Shown piece by piece: positions 35,679 through 44,090 of a stretch of 64,000 bases of DNA. Numbering within the stretch: position 1 is the first letter of the stretch; each line of letters begins with the position of its first letter. The DNA comes from JAPHTQ01 sp050302275 (GTDB lineage Bacteria > Pseudomonadota > Gammaproteobacteria > Thiohalomonadales > Thiohalomonadaceae): contig JBNLAT010000005.1 in NCBI GenBank assembly GCA_050302275.1, positions 1 to 64,000 of the forward strand, written 5' to 3'. The notes beneath the pieces are model-generated. The model saw only the letters and a program-made list of their open reading frames with translations. It was not told the DNA's origin and did no database searches. Made by a program: the position numbers and the translations under genes.

Positions 35679-36685
35679 AACTCCATCGCCACCTGCAGAC
35701 TTATCACATCGGCACTCTTACCTGTACCGCCGTCACTGACGCCGTAATCCTCCACCTGCGAATATTCTACCGCGAAGCTAGCACCACGCATTACCGCTTT
35801 GCGCATGACAACAGACATCACCGTTTTCGGTAAACCGATAAATTGAGCCTGCTCAGTGGTTTGGTAACCAATTGCCAGCACTGAGCCGCCCTGGCGTACA
35901 AAACCGAGCTCCATATTGGTCGCGACCGGCTTTTCACCATTGAGGACCGTAGCGCCGAGATCACCATTTTCGAAACTTTCCAGCGCCATAACCTGCTCAG
36001 CAAGGAAGGTAGTGTTACCGGAATGGAGATTGAGATGGATGCTGGCTGCAGGAACCCCCTTGTTCACCACACCAACGCTACCACTACCCAGGAGCTGCAG
36101 GGTATTAGAGTCACCTAGATTGGTGATGTAACTGATACCAACATCATACTGATCGCCCTGACGACGACCGAGGCTAAAACCACCGGAAATCGTGTCATTA
36201 TTACCTGCGGCCACGACCGAGGCCTCCTCGGAATCGCCGTTAAATAGATAAATGGAACCGTAACCCGCTTTATTGTCCGCCGCCAGCATCATCACCGTTT
36301 CGGTGGTTTCGCCCAGTACCAGAGTCTCGGGATCTCGAATCATGAAGCTGTCGTAGCGACCGAAGGGCAGATACATCTTACCGAAGACAAAACTTTTTCC
36401 CCCGCTGGGGCCGAGAGTAATGGTTCCCTCATCCAACCCGAAATCGGTCAGGTCTTCTTCATAGAGAAACGACACATGGGCGGAAATCAGCTGTTGCAGC
36501 GTGGCATCGATGTTTAGCTGTACCGTTGCCAGAGTGAAGTCTGTGGTTTTATCTCCGTTAAAATCGTCGGCGGAGACAGCCTCCATTTCAACGAGCCCGC
36601 TGATCTCAGGGGTGGCCAAACCCGCTGCAGCCGAACCAGAGGACAACATTACTGCCAACACTGCAAACCAGATACGCCATTTCAT
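35675..36685 (-). CDS. LbtU-like outer-membrane porin
   Basis: About 336 residues from ATG 36685 (a start at 36706 is possible but places hydrophilic residues before the signal). Signal peptide with SSGSAAAG cleavage region near 18-24. The mature part is a repeating amphipathic strand pattern ending VISLQVAMEF (terminal Phe). FVFGKMYLPFGRYDSFMIRDP near 105-124 matches the LbtU-family siderophore porin plan of Legionella and relatives. Substrate not inferable. Its stop codon TAG is the outer tip of repeat copy B. Reversed relative to the prmA/dusB genes around it. Confidence 0.72.
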   Translation of the reverse strand: MKWRIWFAVLAVMLSSGSAAAGLATPEISGLVEMEAVSADDFNGDKTTDFTLATVQLNIDATLQQLISAHVSFLYEEDLTDFGLDEGTITLGPSGGKSFVFGKMYLPFGRYDSFMIRDPETLVLGETTETVMMLAADNKAGYGSIYLFNGDSEEASVVAAGNNDTISGGFSLGRRQGDQYDVGISYITNLGDSNTLQLLGSGSVGVVNKGVPAASIHLNLHSGNTTFLAEQVMALESFENGDLGATVLNGEKPVATNMELGFVRQGGSVLAIGYQTTEQAQFIGLPKTVMSVVMRKAVMRGASFAVEYSQVEDYGVSDGGTGKSADVISLQVAMEF

Positions 36686-36779
36686 CCGCTCATCACTCCA
36701 GGTCATTCAGAAACGGATTCCAGTATAGCAATCAAGTTTCGCCAACCGCGATAAGGGGAGTCCCTAACTCAGGCAGCAG

Positions 36780-38390
36780 TCACATTTTGAACTGTTGCAC
36801 CAAGCCCTGCAGTTCACCGGCCAAAGAATGGAGCTCTCTTGAGGTCTGCTCTGTCTGCCTTGCGCCTTCGGCGGTCTCGTCGGCCATCTGGTTGATCTGG
36901 GTGACGTTACGGGTCATCTCCTCGGCCACCATGCTCTGTTCATGCGCGGCACTGGCGATCTGCAGGTTCATATCGGTGATTTTGGAGACCGCGCTGGTGA
37001 TCATATCCAGGCTGGAACCGGCTCGATTGGTCTGCTCGACACTCTCATCGGTTCGCTGCCTTCCCTGCTCCATCACCTGCACCGCACTACGTGCACCGTC
37101 CTGCAGCTGCTCGATCATATTCTGGATCTCCTGGGTCGACTTCTGGGTACGCTGCGCCAGCGTACGCACCTCGTCGGCGACCACGGCAAATCCACGCCCT
37201 TGCTCTCCCGCACGCGCCGCCTCGATGGCTGCGTTCAGCGCCAACAGGTTGGTCTGCTCGGCGATGCCGCGAATGACATCCAGGATTGAACCGATCTGCT
37301 CGCTATCCTGATCCAGGCGATGAATCACCTCGGAAGCCTCCAGAACATTCTGCGCCAGATTGTTAATCCCGTTGACTGACTGTTTCACCACACCCTGTCC
37401 CTGCTGTGCTTCGTTATCGGCTTCTCGCGCAGAATCGGAGGTATGTGAAGCATTTTCAGCAACCTCCTGGGCGGTCGCCGACATCTCAGCCATCGCCGTG
37501 GCAACCTGATTGATCTCGTTTTGTTGACGGTTAATCGCTTGCAGCGTTTGCTCTGACACCGCCGTCATCTGCTCTGCCGCCCCGGCCAATTGACCCGATG
37601 TCGCGGCAATCATGGTCATCACACCGCGCAGGCGTTCCTTCATGTTTTCCAGACCAATACAGAGATCACCGATCTCGTCACCGTTATGCTCAATACAGGC
37701 GCGCTCGGAGAGATCGCCATCTGCAATGTGCTGCAATTCTGTAACTACCCGCGGCAGCATACGAATCGCACCGATCATGATGTAGAAGGTAATTGAAGCA
37801 AGCACCAGCATAATCAACAGGGAACCCAGCACCGTATTGCGCAATCCCCCAACTTCTTTAACCTGCTGCTGTAACAGACGACTGGAGCCTTCCTGAATCG
37901 CTTTCAGGGTTGGATCTACCTGCTTCGCCAGGGCCTCGGCGACCTTGTCGAAATCGTCCATCATCTTGTTACCACCGGCAGGTCCCTGCTCCACGTAGGT
38001 CTGAGCCATACGTTTACCGACCGAGTAATAATCCTCGAAGGCAGTGCTCATCTTACGATACTGGGCGCTGTTGTCCGGATGCAGTCGCTGTAGCTCGGCA
38101 ATCAGTTCACGAAAGCGCTTGGCATTTTTTTCCGCCTCAGCAAAACCATCGTCCAGACCGTCCTGTCCACGGGTAGCACTAACATCAGTCAACCACTGTT
38201 GAACCTGAACCACTGCCAGCTTCAGCTCATGGGCACTATTCAGCGTTGGGATACTGGTATCAGCAAGATAGGCATTACTGTCATTCACTGCCCCGACGCC
38301 ACGCATCAACACGACCAGCATCGCCAGTACCACGACAATTAAGACCCCTCCCACGATGTAAAACTTTTTAATTAACGACATACGCTTCAT
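36780..38390 (-). CDS. Methyl-accepting chemotaxis protein
   Basis: 536 residues. Membrane helix 1 at about 8-29, a periplasmic helical sensor region (about 30-188) with no recognised ligand fold beyond a four-helix-bundle look, helix 2 near 188-210, a HAMP linker with LQHIADGDLSERACIEHNGDEIG near 221-243, then a coiled-coil signalling domain with the invariant hairpin tip EQTNLLALNAAIEAARAGEQ near 375-395. No C-terminal CheR/CheB pentapeptide (ends LVQQFKM). Signals to CheA/CheW. No chemotaxis genes lie nearby. Confidence 0.93.
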   Translation of the reverse strand: MKRMSLIKKFYIVGGVLIVVVLAMLVVLMRGVGAVNDSNAYLADTSIPTLNSAHELKLAVVQVQQWLTDVSATRGQDGLDDGFAEAEKNAKRFRELIAELQRLHPDNSAQYRKMSTAFEDYYSVGKRMAQTYVEQGPAGGNKMMDDFDKVAEALAKQVDPTLKAIQEGSSRLLQQQVKEVGGLRNTVLGSLLIMLVLASITFYIMIGAIRMLPRVVTELQHIADGDLSERACIEHNGDEIGDLCIGLENMKERLRGVMTMIAATSGQLAGAAEQMTAVSEQTLQAINRQQNEINQVATAMAEMSATAQEVAENASHTSDSAREADNEAQQGQGVVKQSVNGINNLAQNVLEASEVIHRLDQDSEQIGSILDVIRGIAEQTNLLALNAAIEAARAGEQGRGFAVVADEVRTLAQRTQKSTQEIQNMIEQLQDGARSAVQVMEQGRQRTDESVEQTNRAGSSLDMITSAVSKITDMNLQIASAAHEQSMVAEEMTRNVTQINQMADETAEGARQTEQTSRELHSLAGELQGLVQQFKM

Positions 38391-38704
38391 TATTGTGGTC
38401 TCCGCCCTGCTTGTTCCGTTGCACTACTCCCATACAGAGCACCTCAATGCCCTTCCCTCACAACTCTTTTACTACAACGCCGCATCACCGCAGCACCAGC
38501 AAATACCATACTATTTTTGTGTAGATATACAAGCGTGCAAACCTGTGCTGAAGTCGAACACACCCAGACAGGCTATCGGCAGACGGTAACGAAACCTTAA
38601 TGGCATGGTAAACAACTTGGAACCGGACAAAAAATGAGCTAACGTTCTCGGCTCCCTGGTACGGAAATCAGGCATAACCCGGCAATAACAGGCTGCAGTG
38701 ATTC
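38391..38704. other. 314-base gap without a gene
   Basis: Region between the divergent chemoreceptor and DUF3426 genes. It must hold both promoters, but I could not fix any -10/-35 pair with confidence. No repeat copy, tRNA or hairpin of note was seen. Confidence 0.5.
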
Positions 38705-39922
38705 ATGTTAACCCAATGCCCTTCATGCAAGACTGTCTTTAACGTCAAGCCAGAGCAGCTCAAGGCGGCGCATGGCAAAGTTCGTTGCAGTCGCTGCCAC
38801 TCCATCTTCAATGCTCGGGAAAATCAATACACAGCGCCGGAAACATCGACTCCGGCAACCAAAGCGCCGGTAGAAAAACCGACTCCCATAGCCAAACCCC
38901 AGCTAAAACAGGCCGAACCTCCAGCAGCGGTTACGGAAAAGCCCAGACAGCAATCAGCCAGCAAGCCTGCGACAAAAGTTACCCCACCAGCTGCAAAAAA
39001 ACCGGCCGCAGAGACACCACCGCCCCCTAAAGAACAGAAAATCGAAGGCGAAGCACCTGCAGACGAATGGTTCGATCTCACCCCATCACCTGCAGCAAAA
39101 GTGAAACCGGCAACGGCAAAAAAGTCTGCGCCACCTGCAACCGAACCGCCTGCCGAAGAAACTGCGCCGATTTCGGTCGAAGAGGATCTGAACGAGGATC
39201 TATTTAAACTTTTCGATGAGCCGGAATTTGTCGAACCTGCGCCCGCCGTTACCAAAGAGAGCAGCAAAGCAGACGAAGCCGAAAAGCAGACGGCGGTGGA
39301 AGAGATCATCGATGTCACTGCCGACGCGGCGGCCAGCACCGAAGAGACGGAGAGCCCGGCTGACGAAGCGGGCAATACAGCCGAGCAGCCGGAAACCGAT
39401 GCCCCGGGCAGCTATTCCTTGCCGCCGCAGCTGGAATCACGCCCGGTGCGCGCCACCCTGCGCACCCTCTTCCTCGGCCTCAGTAATTTGATATTGATTG
39501 CCGCGCTGGTATTGCAGTACGCCTATCAGCACCGCGTACCGCTGCGGGAAAACGAAACCCTGCGCCCCTGGCTCGACACGATGTGCAAACTGACAGACTG
39601 CCCGATGCCGCCGAAACGCGACCCGGATAAAATCGAACTGGTCGACAACATGATGCAGTCGCACCCGCGCTACCGGAACAGCCTGCTGGTCACCGCCACC
39701 CTGATTAACCGTGCCGACTACGCCCAGCCCTACCCTATCGTCGAAATCACCATGACCGATCTGCAACAAAAGGTAGTGGCGCAGCGAACCTTTACCCCGG
39801 AAGAATATCTGGCAGGGGATTTTTCCAGAATGGGCTTTACCCCCAACGTGGAAGTGCCGTTAATGCTGGAGCTGACCGACCCAGGCAACAACGCAGTCGG
39901 CTTTAAATTCGACTTTTACTGA
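38705..39922 (+). CDS. DUF3426 zinc-ribbon membrane protein
   Basis: 405 residues. N-terminal MJ0042-type zinc ribbon: CPSC at 5-8 and CSRC near 28-31. A long Pro/Ala/Glu-rich linker (about 45-235) follows, then a single membrane helix LFLGLSNLILIAALVLQYAY near 258-277, and a C-terminal periplasmic DUF3426 domain. The protein is thus a cytosolic zinc finger joined to an outer domain. It lies before dusB, a conserved order in gammaproteobacteria (prmA-DUF3426-dusB-fis). Function unknown. The linker length is unusually large, about half the protein. Confidence 0.88.
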   Translation: MLTQCPSCKTVFNVKPEQLKAAHGKVRCSRCHSIFNARENQYTAPETSTPATKAPVEKPTPIAKPQLKQAEPPAAVTEKPRQQSASKPATKVTPPAAKKPAAETPPPPKEQKIEGEAPADEWFDLTPSPAAKVKPATAKKSAPPATEPPAEETAPISVEEDLNEDLFKLFDEPEFVEPAPAVTKESSKADEAEKQTAVEEIIDVTADAAASTEETESPADEAGNTAEQPETDAPGSYSLPPQLESRPVRATLRTLFLGLSNLILIAALVLQYAYQHRVPLRENETLRPWLDTMCKLTDCPMPPKRDPDKIELVDNMMQSHPRYRNSLLVTATLINRADYAQPYPIVEITMTDLQQKVVAQRTFTPEEYLAGDFSRMGFTPNVEVPLMLELTDPGNNAVGFKFDFY

Positions 39923-39985
39923 CAAACGGCGCTTTATAGCCAAAACATAAGTCGGTATGATCACCGGCCCCTGGAAAACTAGCCT

Positions 39986-40987
39986 ATGCCACCGCACATG
40001 CGCATCGGACCCTATAACCTGAATAACAACCTGATCCTGGCCCCGATGGCAGGCATCACGGACCGGCCTTTTCGCCAGCTCTGCCGCAAGATGGGGGCAG
40101 GTATGGCGGTATCCGAGATGGTCTCCTCCAACTCCCTGCTCTGGGGCAGTGAAAAGACCCGTCGTCGCGCCGATCATAATGGCGAACCGGAACCCCGTTC
40201 GGTCCAGATCATGGGTGCCGATCCGCAGATGATGGCCGAAGCCGCCCGCTACAACGCCGACAACGGCGCGCAGATCATCGATATCAATATGGGTTGCCCG
40301 GCGAAAAAGGTTTGCAACGTACAGGCTGGCTCCGCGCTATTGCGCGATGAAGTGCTGGTGGGCCAGATCCTCGACGCCGTGGTCAATGCGGTGCCTGATA
40401 TTCCGGTTACCCTGAAAATCCGTACCGGCTGGGACCATAGCAGCCGCAACGGCGTCTCCATTGGCCGTATCGCCGAGTCCGCCGGGATTCAGGCCCTGGC
40501 AGTGCATGGGCGTACCCGCGCCGACGCCTACCGTGGCGAGGCCGAATACGAGACCATCGCCGCGATCAAAGCCGCCCTGAACATTCCGGTTATTGCCAAT
40601 GGTGACATTGATTCGCCAGCTAAGGCCAAGGAGGTATTGCAGGCCAGCAATGCCGACGCCATCATGATCGGCCGCGCCGCCCAGGGACGCCCCTGGATCT
40701 TCCGCGAGATTGGACACTATCTGGAAACCGACGAACTACTGCCGGAACCGGAACTGGAAGAGGTACGCGACATCCTGCTCGGCCACCTGGAAAACCTCTA
40801 CGCCTTCTACGGCGAACACACAGGTGTACTGATGGCGCGCAAACATATTTGCTGGTACAGCAAGGGATTACGTCACGGCAATACCTTCCGTCAGGCCGTG
40901 AACAACACAGACAACATGGAGAAGCAGTTCGCAATGGTCGAGCGTTTCTTTGCGGAACAGATTGAAAATCGGGGGATTGCTGCGTGA
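39986..40987 (+). CDS. dusB: tRNA-dihydrouridine synthase B
   Basis: 333-residue flavoenzyme reducing uridines in the tRNA D-loop. LAPMAGITDRPFRQLCRKMGAG (about 18-39) is the FMN-side start; NMGCPAKKVCNVQAGSALL near 101-119 has the catalytic Cys; VHGRTRADAYRG near 173-184; ANGDIDSPAKA and MIGRAAQGRPWIF near 207-236 bind the phosphate. Full length. Its stop overlaps the GTG of fis (40984-40987), the normal arrangement. Confidence 0.97.
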   Translation: MPPHMRIGPYNLNNNLILAPMAGITDRPFRQLCRKMGAGMAVSEMVSSNSLLWGSEKTRRRADHNGEPEPRSVQIMGADPQMMAEAARYNADNGAQIIDINMGCPAKKVCNVQAGSALLRDEVLVGQILDAVVNAVPDIPVTLKIRTGWDHSSRNGVSIGRIAESAGIQALAVHGRTRADAYRGEAEYETIAAIKAALNIPVIANGDIDSPAKAKEVLQASNADAIMIGRAAQGRPWIFREIGHYLETDELLPEPELEEVRDILLGHLENLYAFYGEHTGVLMARKHICWYSKGLRHGNTFRQAVNNTDNMEKQFAMVERFFAEQIENRGIAA

Positions 40988-41229
40988 AAGAACCGAAAGC
41001 CCGTCCACTCAACGGCTGCGTGCGCAAGGCACTGGACAAATATTTCGCCGACCTGGACGGACATGAACCCGGTAACCTTTATCAACTGATACTGGGCGAA
41101 GTGGAAAAGCCGATGTTGGAAAAGGTGATCGAATACACCTGCGGCAATCAGACCCGCGCCTCCGAACTTCTCGGTATCAATCGCGGCACCCTGCGTAAGA
41201 AGCTCAAGCAGTACGGCCTGGAAAACTGA
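40984..41229 (+). CDS. fis: DNA-binding protein Fis
   Basis: 81-residue factor for inversion stimulation-type protein, GTG start overlapping dusB by four bases. The C-terminal helix-turn-helix GNQTRASELLGINRGTLRKKLKQYGL (about 54-79) is intact. The N-terminal beta-hairpin region needed for Hin/Gin recombination in enterics is shortened, as in most non-enteric Fis. A nucleoid protein regulating rRNA and metabolic operons. Confidence 0.95.
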   Translation: MKEPKARPLNGCVRKALDKYFADLDGHEPGNLYQLILGEVEKPMLEKVIEYTCGNQTRASELLGINRGTLRKKLKQYGLEN

Positions 41230-41235
41230 TACTCA

Positions 41236-41314
41236 GCGTAAAGACGCAGAGTGAGCGAACGAATCTGTCTGCGACTTTGCTACTTTTCCACTCGTATTCC
41301 CTTTGCGCCTTTGC
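41236..41314. repeat. Imperfect inverted repeat between fis and purH
   Basis: Left arm about GCGTAAAGACGCAGAG (41236-41251) and right arm CTTTGCGCCTTTGC (41301-41314), which read as inverted, imperfect copies of the same GCAAAGGCGCAAAG-type unit. May be a mobile intergenic repeat or leader hairpin upstream of purH. Confidence 0.4.
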
Positions 41315-41347
41315 TGTCCATCGCTTTTGTAAATTCAAGGAAATAAC

Positions 41348-42910
41348 ATGAACAAGATTCAACGTGCACTCATCAGCGTCTCCGACAAAAACGGTATTGT
41401 CGAATTCGCCCAGGCACTTTCCGACCAGGGTGTGGAACTACTCTCCACCGGCGGTACGGCCAAACTGCTGGCGGAAAAAGGCATTCCGGTGATCGAGGTC
41501 TCCGACTACACCGGTTTCCCGGAGATGATGGACGGTCGGGTTAAAACCCTGCACCCGAAGATCCACGGCGGCATTCTCGGTCGTCGCGGCACCGACGACG
41601 CGGTGATGAATGAACACGGCATCGGCGGCATCGATCTGGTCTGCGTGAACCTCTACCCCTTCCGTGAAACCGTGGCCAAGCCTGGCTGCACCCTGGAAGA
41701 CGCCATCGAAAATATCGACATCGGCGGCCCGGCGATGGTGCGCTCCTCAGCCAAGAACCACGCTTATGTCACTATCGTTACCGACCCAGGCGACTACACC
41801 GTCGTACTGGAAGAGATGAAACAGAACAGCGGCGCGGTCAGCGATACGACCCGTTTCTCTCTCGCAGTGAAAGCCTTCGAACACACCGCCGCTTACGACG
41901 GCGCCATTGCCAACTACTTCGGCACCATCGTCGAGAACGGCAAACCGGAAGGCTTCCCGCGGACCATCAACTTCCAGTACCAGAAGGCTCAGGAGATGCG
42001 CTACGGCGAGAATCCGCATCAACAGGCCGCCTTCTACGTCGGCGACAACCTCGCCGAAGCGAGCATCGCCAGCGCCCGCCAACTACAGGGCAAGGAACTC
42101 TCCTATAACAATATCGCCGACACCGATGCAGCATTGGAATGTGTTAAACAGTTCAATGACGGCCCGGCCTGCGTCATCGTTAAACACGCCAACCCCTGCG
42201 GTGTGGCGATCGCCGACGATCTGGTCACAGCCTATGACCGTGCCTACAGCACCGATCCGGAATCGGCCTTCGGTGGCATTATCGCCTTTAACCGCGAACT
42301 GGACGGCCATACCGCACGTACCATCGTCGAGCGCCAGTTCGTCGAAGTGATCATCGCACCGAAAGTCTCCCAGGAAGCCATCGACGTGGTGGCGGAAAAG
42401 AAAAACGTGCGCCTGCTCGAATGCGGCGAATGGCCGACGGAACCGGGCTGGCGTCTCGACTTCAAAAAAGTCACCAACGGCCTGCTGGTACAGGATGCCG
42501 ACCTCGCACTGCATAACGAGATTAAAGTCGTGAGCAAGCGCCAGCCTACCCCGTCTGAGATGGCAGACCTGATGTTCGCCTGGAAGGTGGCGCGAATGGT
42601 GAAATCGAACGCCATCGTCTACGGCAAGGAGAACATGACCATCGGTGTCGGTGCCGGGCAGATGAGTCGGGTCAACTCTGCACGCATCGCTGCAATCAAG
42701 GCAGAGCATGCCGGTCTCACCGTCAAGGGTTCGGTAATGGCCTCCGACGCCTTCTTCCCCTTCCGCGACGGTATCGATAATGCCGCCGAGGCGGGTATCG
42801 CCGCGGTGATCCAGCCGGGTGGTTCGATGCGTGATGAAGAGGTGATTGCAGCCGCTGACGAACACGGTATGGCGATGATCTTTACCGGCATGCGGCATTT
42901 CCGCCACTAA
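41348..42910 (+). CDS. purH: Bifunctional AICAR formyltransferase / IMP cyclohydrolase
   Basis: 520 residues performing the last two steps of IMP synthesis. N-terminal MGS-like cyclohydrolase (1 to about 150) with ALISVSDKNGIVEFAQAL and STGGTAKLLAEKGIPV; C-terminal transformylase with RYGENPHQQAAFY near 219, KELSYNNIADTDAA near 251, catalytic KHANPCGVA near 279-287, and SDAFFPFRDGID near 464. An AAGGAAAT ribosome site precedes ATG 41348. purD, the usual next gene, is absent; a palindromic repeat begins at the stop codon instead. Confidence 0.98.
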   Translation: MNKIQRALISVSDKNGIVEFAQALSDQGVELLSTGGTAKLLAEKGIPVIEVSDYTGFPEMMDGRVKTLHPKIHGGILGRRGTDDAVMNEHGIGGIDLVCVNLYPFRETVAKPGCTLEDAIENIDIGGPAMVRSSAKNHAYVTIVTDPGDYTVVLEEMKQNSGAVSDTTRFSLAVKAFEHTAAYDGAIANYFGTIVENGKPEGFPRTINFQYQKAQEMRYGENPHQQAAFYVGDNLAEASIASARQLQGKELSYNNIADTDAALECVKQFNDGPACVIVKHANPCGVAIADDLVTAYDRAYSTDPESAFGGIIAFNRELDGHTARTIVERQFVEVIIAPKVSQEAIDVVAEKKNVRLLECGEWPTEPGWRLDFKKVTNGLLVQDADLALHNEIKVVSKRQPTPSEMADLMFAWKVARMVKSNAIVYGKENMTIGVGAGQMSRVNSARIAAIKAEHAGLTVKGSVMASDAFFPFRDGIDNAAEAGIAAVIQPGGSMRDEEVIAAADEHGMAMIFTGMRHFRH

Positions 42911-43009
42911 CTCAAAATGGTTCTCGCGCCTTGTCTCAAGGTGCGAGACCTCATTTTGAGGGAATATCTCAGGTTAGTTCGCTCGCAAATTCTGAGACTG
43001 GTTTCAAAC
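42911..43009. repeat. Palindromic repeat, copy C (compact, degenerate)
   Basis: Starts right after the purH TAA: CTCAAAATGGTTCTCGC pairs with GCGAGACCTCATTTTGAG (42911-42960), a 50-bp near-palindrome made of the terminal sequences of copies A and B without their middle. A second, poorer right-end (GCTCGCAAATTCTGAGAC..GTTTCAAAC) follows to 43009. Looks like an internally deleted or nested copy. Confidence 0.65.
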
Positions 43010-43024
43010 ATTCAGGTTAAGCCA

Positions 43025-43366
43025 TTGGACTGCATCTTTTGTAAAATCATCGCGGGTGAGTTACCCGCCGATATCGTCTATCAGGACGAAGAGGTGCTGG
43101 CCTTTCGTGATATCAATCCGGTAGCGCCGACTCATATCCTGATCATCCCCAAGCAGCACATCGCTACCGCCAATGAGTTCAGCGAGGAGAATCAGCAACT
43201 CATCGGCAAGATGATGCTCACCGCTTCGCGTCTGGCGAAGGAACTGGGCTTTGCCGAAAACGGTTACCGTCTGGCGATGAACTGTAATCGCGATGCAAAC
43301 CAGACCGTCTACCATATTCATCTACATCTGCTGGCGGGACGCAGTTTCAGCTGGCCACCGGGTTGA
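43025..43366 (+). CDS. HIT family nucleotide hydrolase (HinT-like)
   Basis: 113 residues from TTG 43025, with AGG eight bases upstream; this start gives the typical MDCIFCKIIAGELPADIVY. The longer frame from 42917 would run through the repeat and is unlikely. Histidine triad HIHLHLLAG is at about 98-106 with the upstream Asn/His residues in place. Hydrolyses nucleoside phosphoramidates such as AMP-lysine. The preceding repeat copy may have replaced its original 5' region, which may explain the rare TTG start. Confidence 0.93.
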   Translation: MDCIFCKIIAGELPADIVYQDEEVLAFRDINPVAPTHILIIPKQHIATANEFSEENQQLIGKMMLTASRLAKELGFAENGYRLAMNCNRDANQTVYHIHLHLLAGRSFSWPPG

Positions 43367-43418
43367 ATTTCGTCCGCTGAGACGTCACCCTGCTGTGATA
43401 AGACTTCAAGGAGAACTC

Positions 43419-44078
43419 ATGAAACCGGAACTGATCAGCTTCAAACTCTGCCCCTTCGTCCAACGCTCAGTGATCGTCCTCAAGGAAAAGAGTATCGATT
43501 TCGATATCACCTATATCGATCTGAAAAATCCGCCTGACTGGTTCAAGCAGATCTCACCGCTGGGCAAGGTACCGGTGCTGAAGGTTGGGGATGAAGTGCT
43601 GTTCGAATCCGCCGTGATCATGGAGTACCTGGACGAGGTCAATCCACCGTCACTGCATCCCGCCGATCCGCTGCTCAAGGCAAAGAATCGCGCCTGGATT
43701 GAATTTGCATCCACCGTGATCATGGCACAGTTCAATATGCTGATGGCCAAGGAGAAGGAAGCCAGCGAAGCTGCCGAGCAGGAGTTACGCACCAAGCTGG
43801 CTCAACTGGAGCAGCAGGTGAAGGGGCCGCTGTTTAACGGCGAGGAGTTTGCTCTGGTCGACGCCGCCTTTGCGCCGATCTTCATGCGTCTGGCAATGCT
43901 GGAAACGTGGCAGCCGATGGGGCTTCTGGACAACCTGCCCAAGGTAAAGACGTGGTCGGAATCCCTGCTGGCGCGAGACTCGGTGAAAAATTCCGTGGTG
44001 GAAAACCTGGCGGATCTCTATCGCGGCATGATTGCATCCAACGGTGGTTACGCCGCCAGCCGCTTCGCAGCCGAATAA
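43419..44078 (+). CDS. Glutathione S-transferase family protein
   Basis: 219 residues from ATG 43419, preceded by AAGGAGA. N-terminal thioredoxin-like half with LISFKLCPFVQRSVIVLKEK (4-23, the Cys-Pro-Phe site), ISPLGKVPVLKVGDEVLFESAVIMEYLDE (the cis-Pro and ES glutathione-binding residues) to about 77; helical C-terminal half with the FALVDAAFAPIFMRL N-capping motif near 147-161. It could be a GST, a glutathionyl-hydroquinone-type or an SspA-like regulator; Cys rather than Ser/Tyr at the active site suggests thiol-transfer chemistry. Confidence 0.88.
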   Translation: MKPELISFKLCPFVQRSVIVLKEKSIDFDITYIDLKNPPDWFKQISPLGKVPVLKVGDEVLFESAVIMEYLDEVNPPSLHPADPLLKAKNRAWIEFASTVIMAQFNMLMAKEKEASEAAEQELRTKLAQLEQQVKGPLFNGEEFALVDAAFAPIFMRLAMLETWQPMGLLDNLPKVKTWSESLLARDSVKNSVVENLADLYRGMIASNGGYAASRFAAE

Positions 44079-44090
44079 GGGATGTAGCGG

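Noticed and set aside
41230..41347. Purine riboswitch or PurR box before purH
   Set aside because: No conserved riboswitch core or PurR-like ACGCAAACG..TTTGCGT was seen; only the imperfect inverted repeat was supportable.
42917..43024. Longer HIT protein starting at ATG 42917
   Set aside because: The added residues are a translation of the repeat; the family N-terminus starts at TTG 43025.
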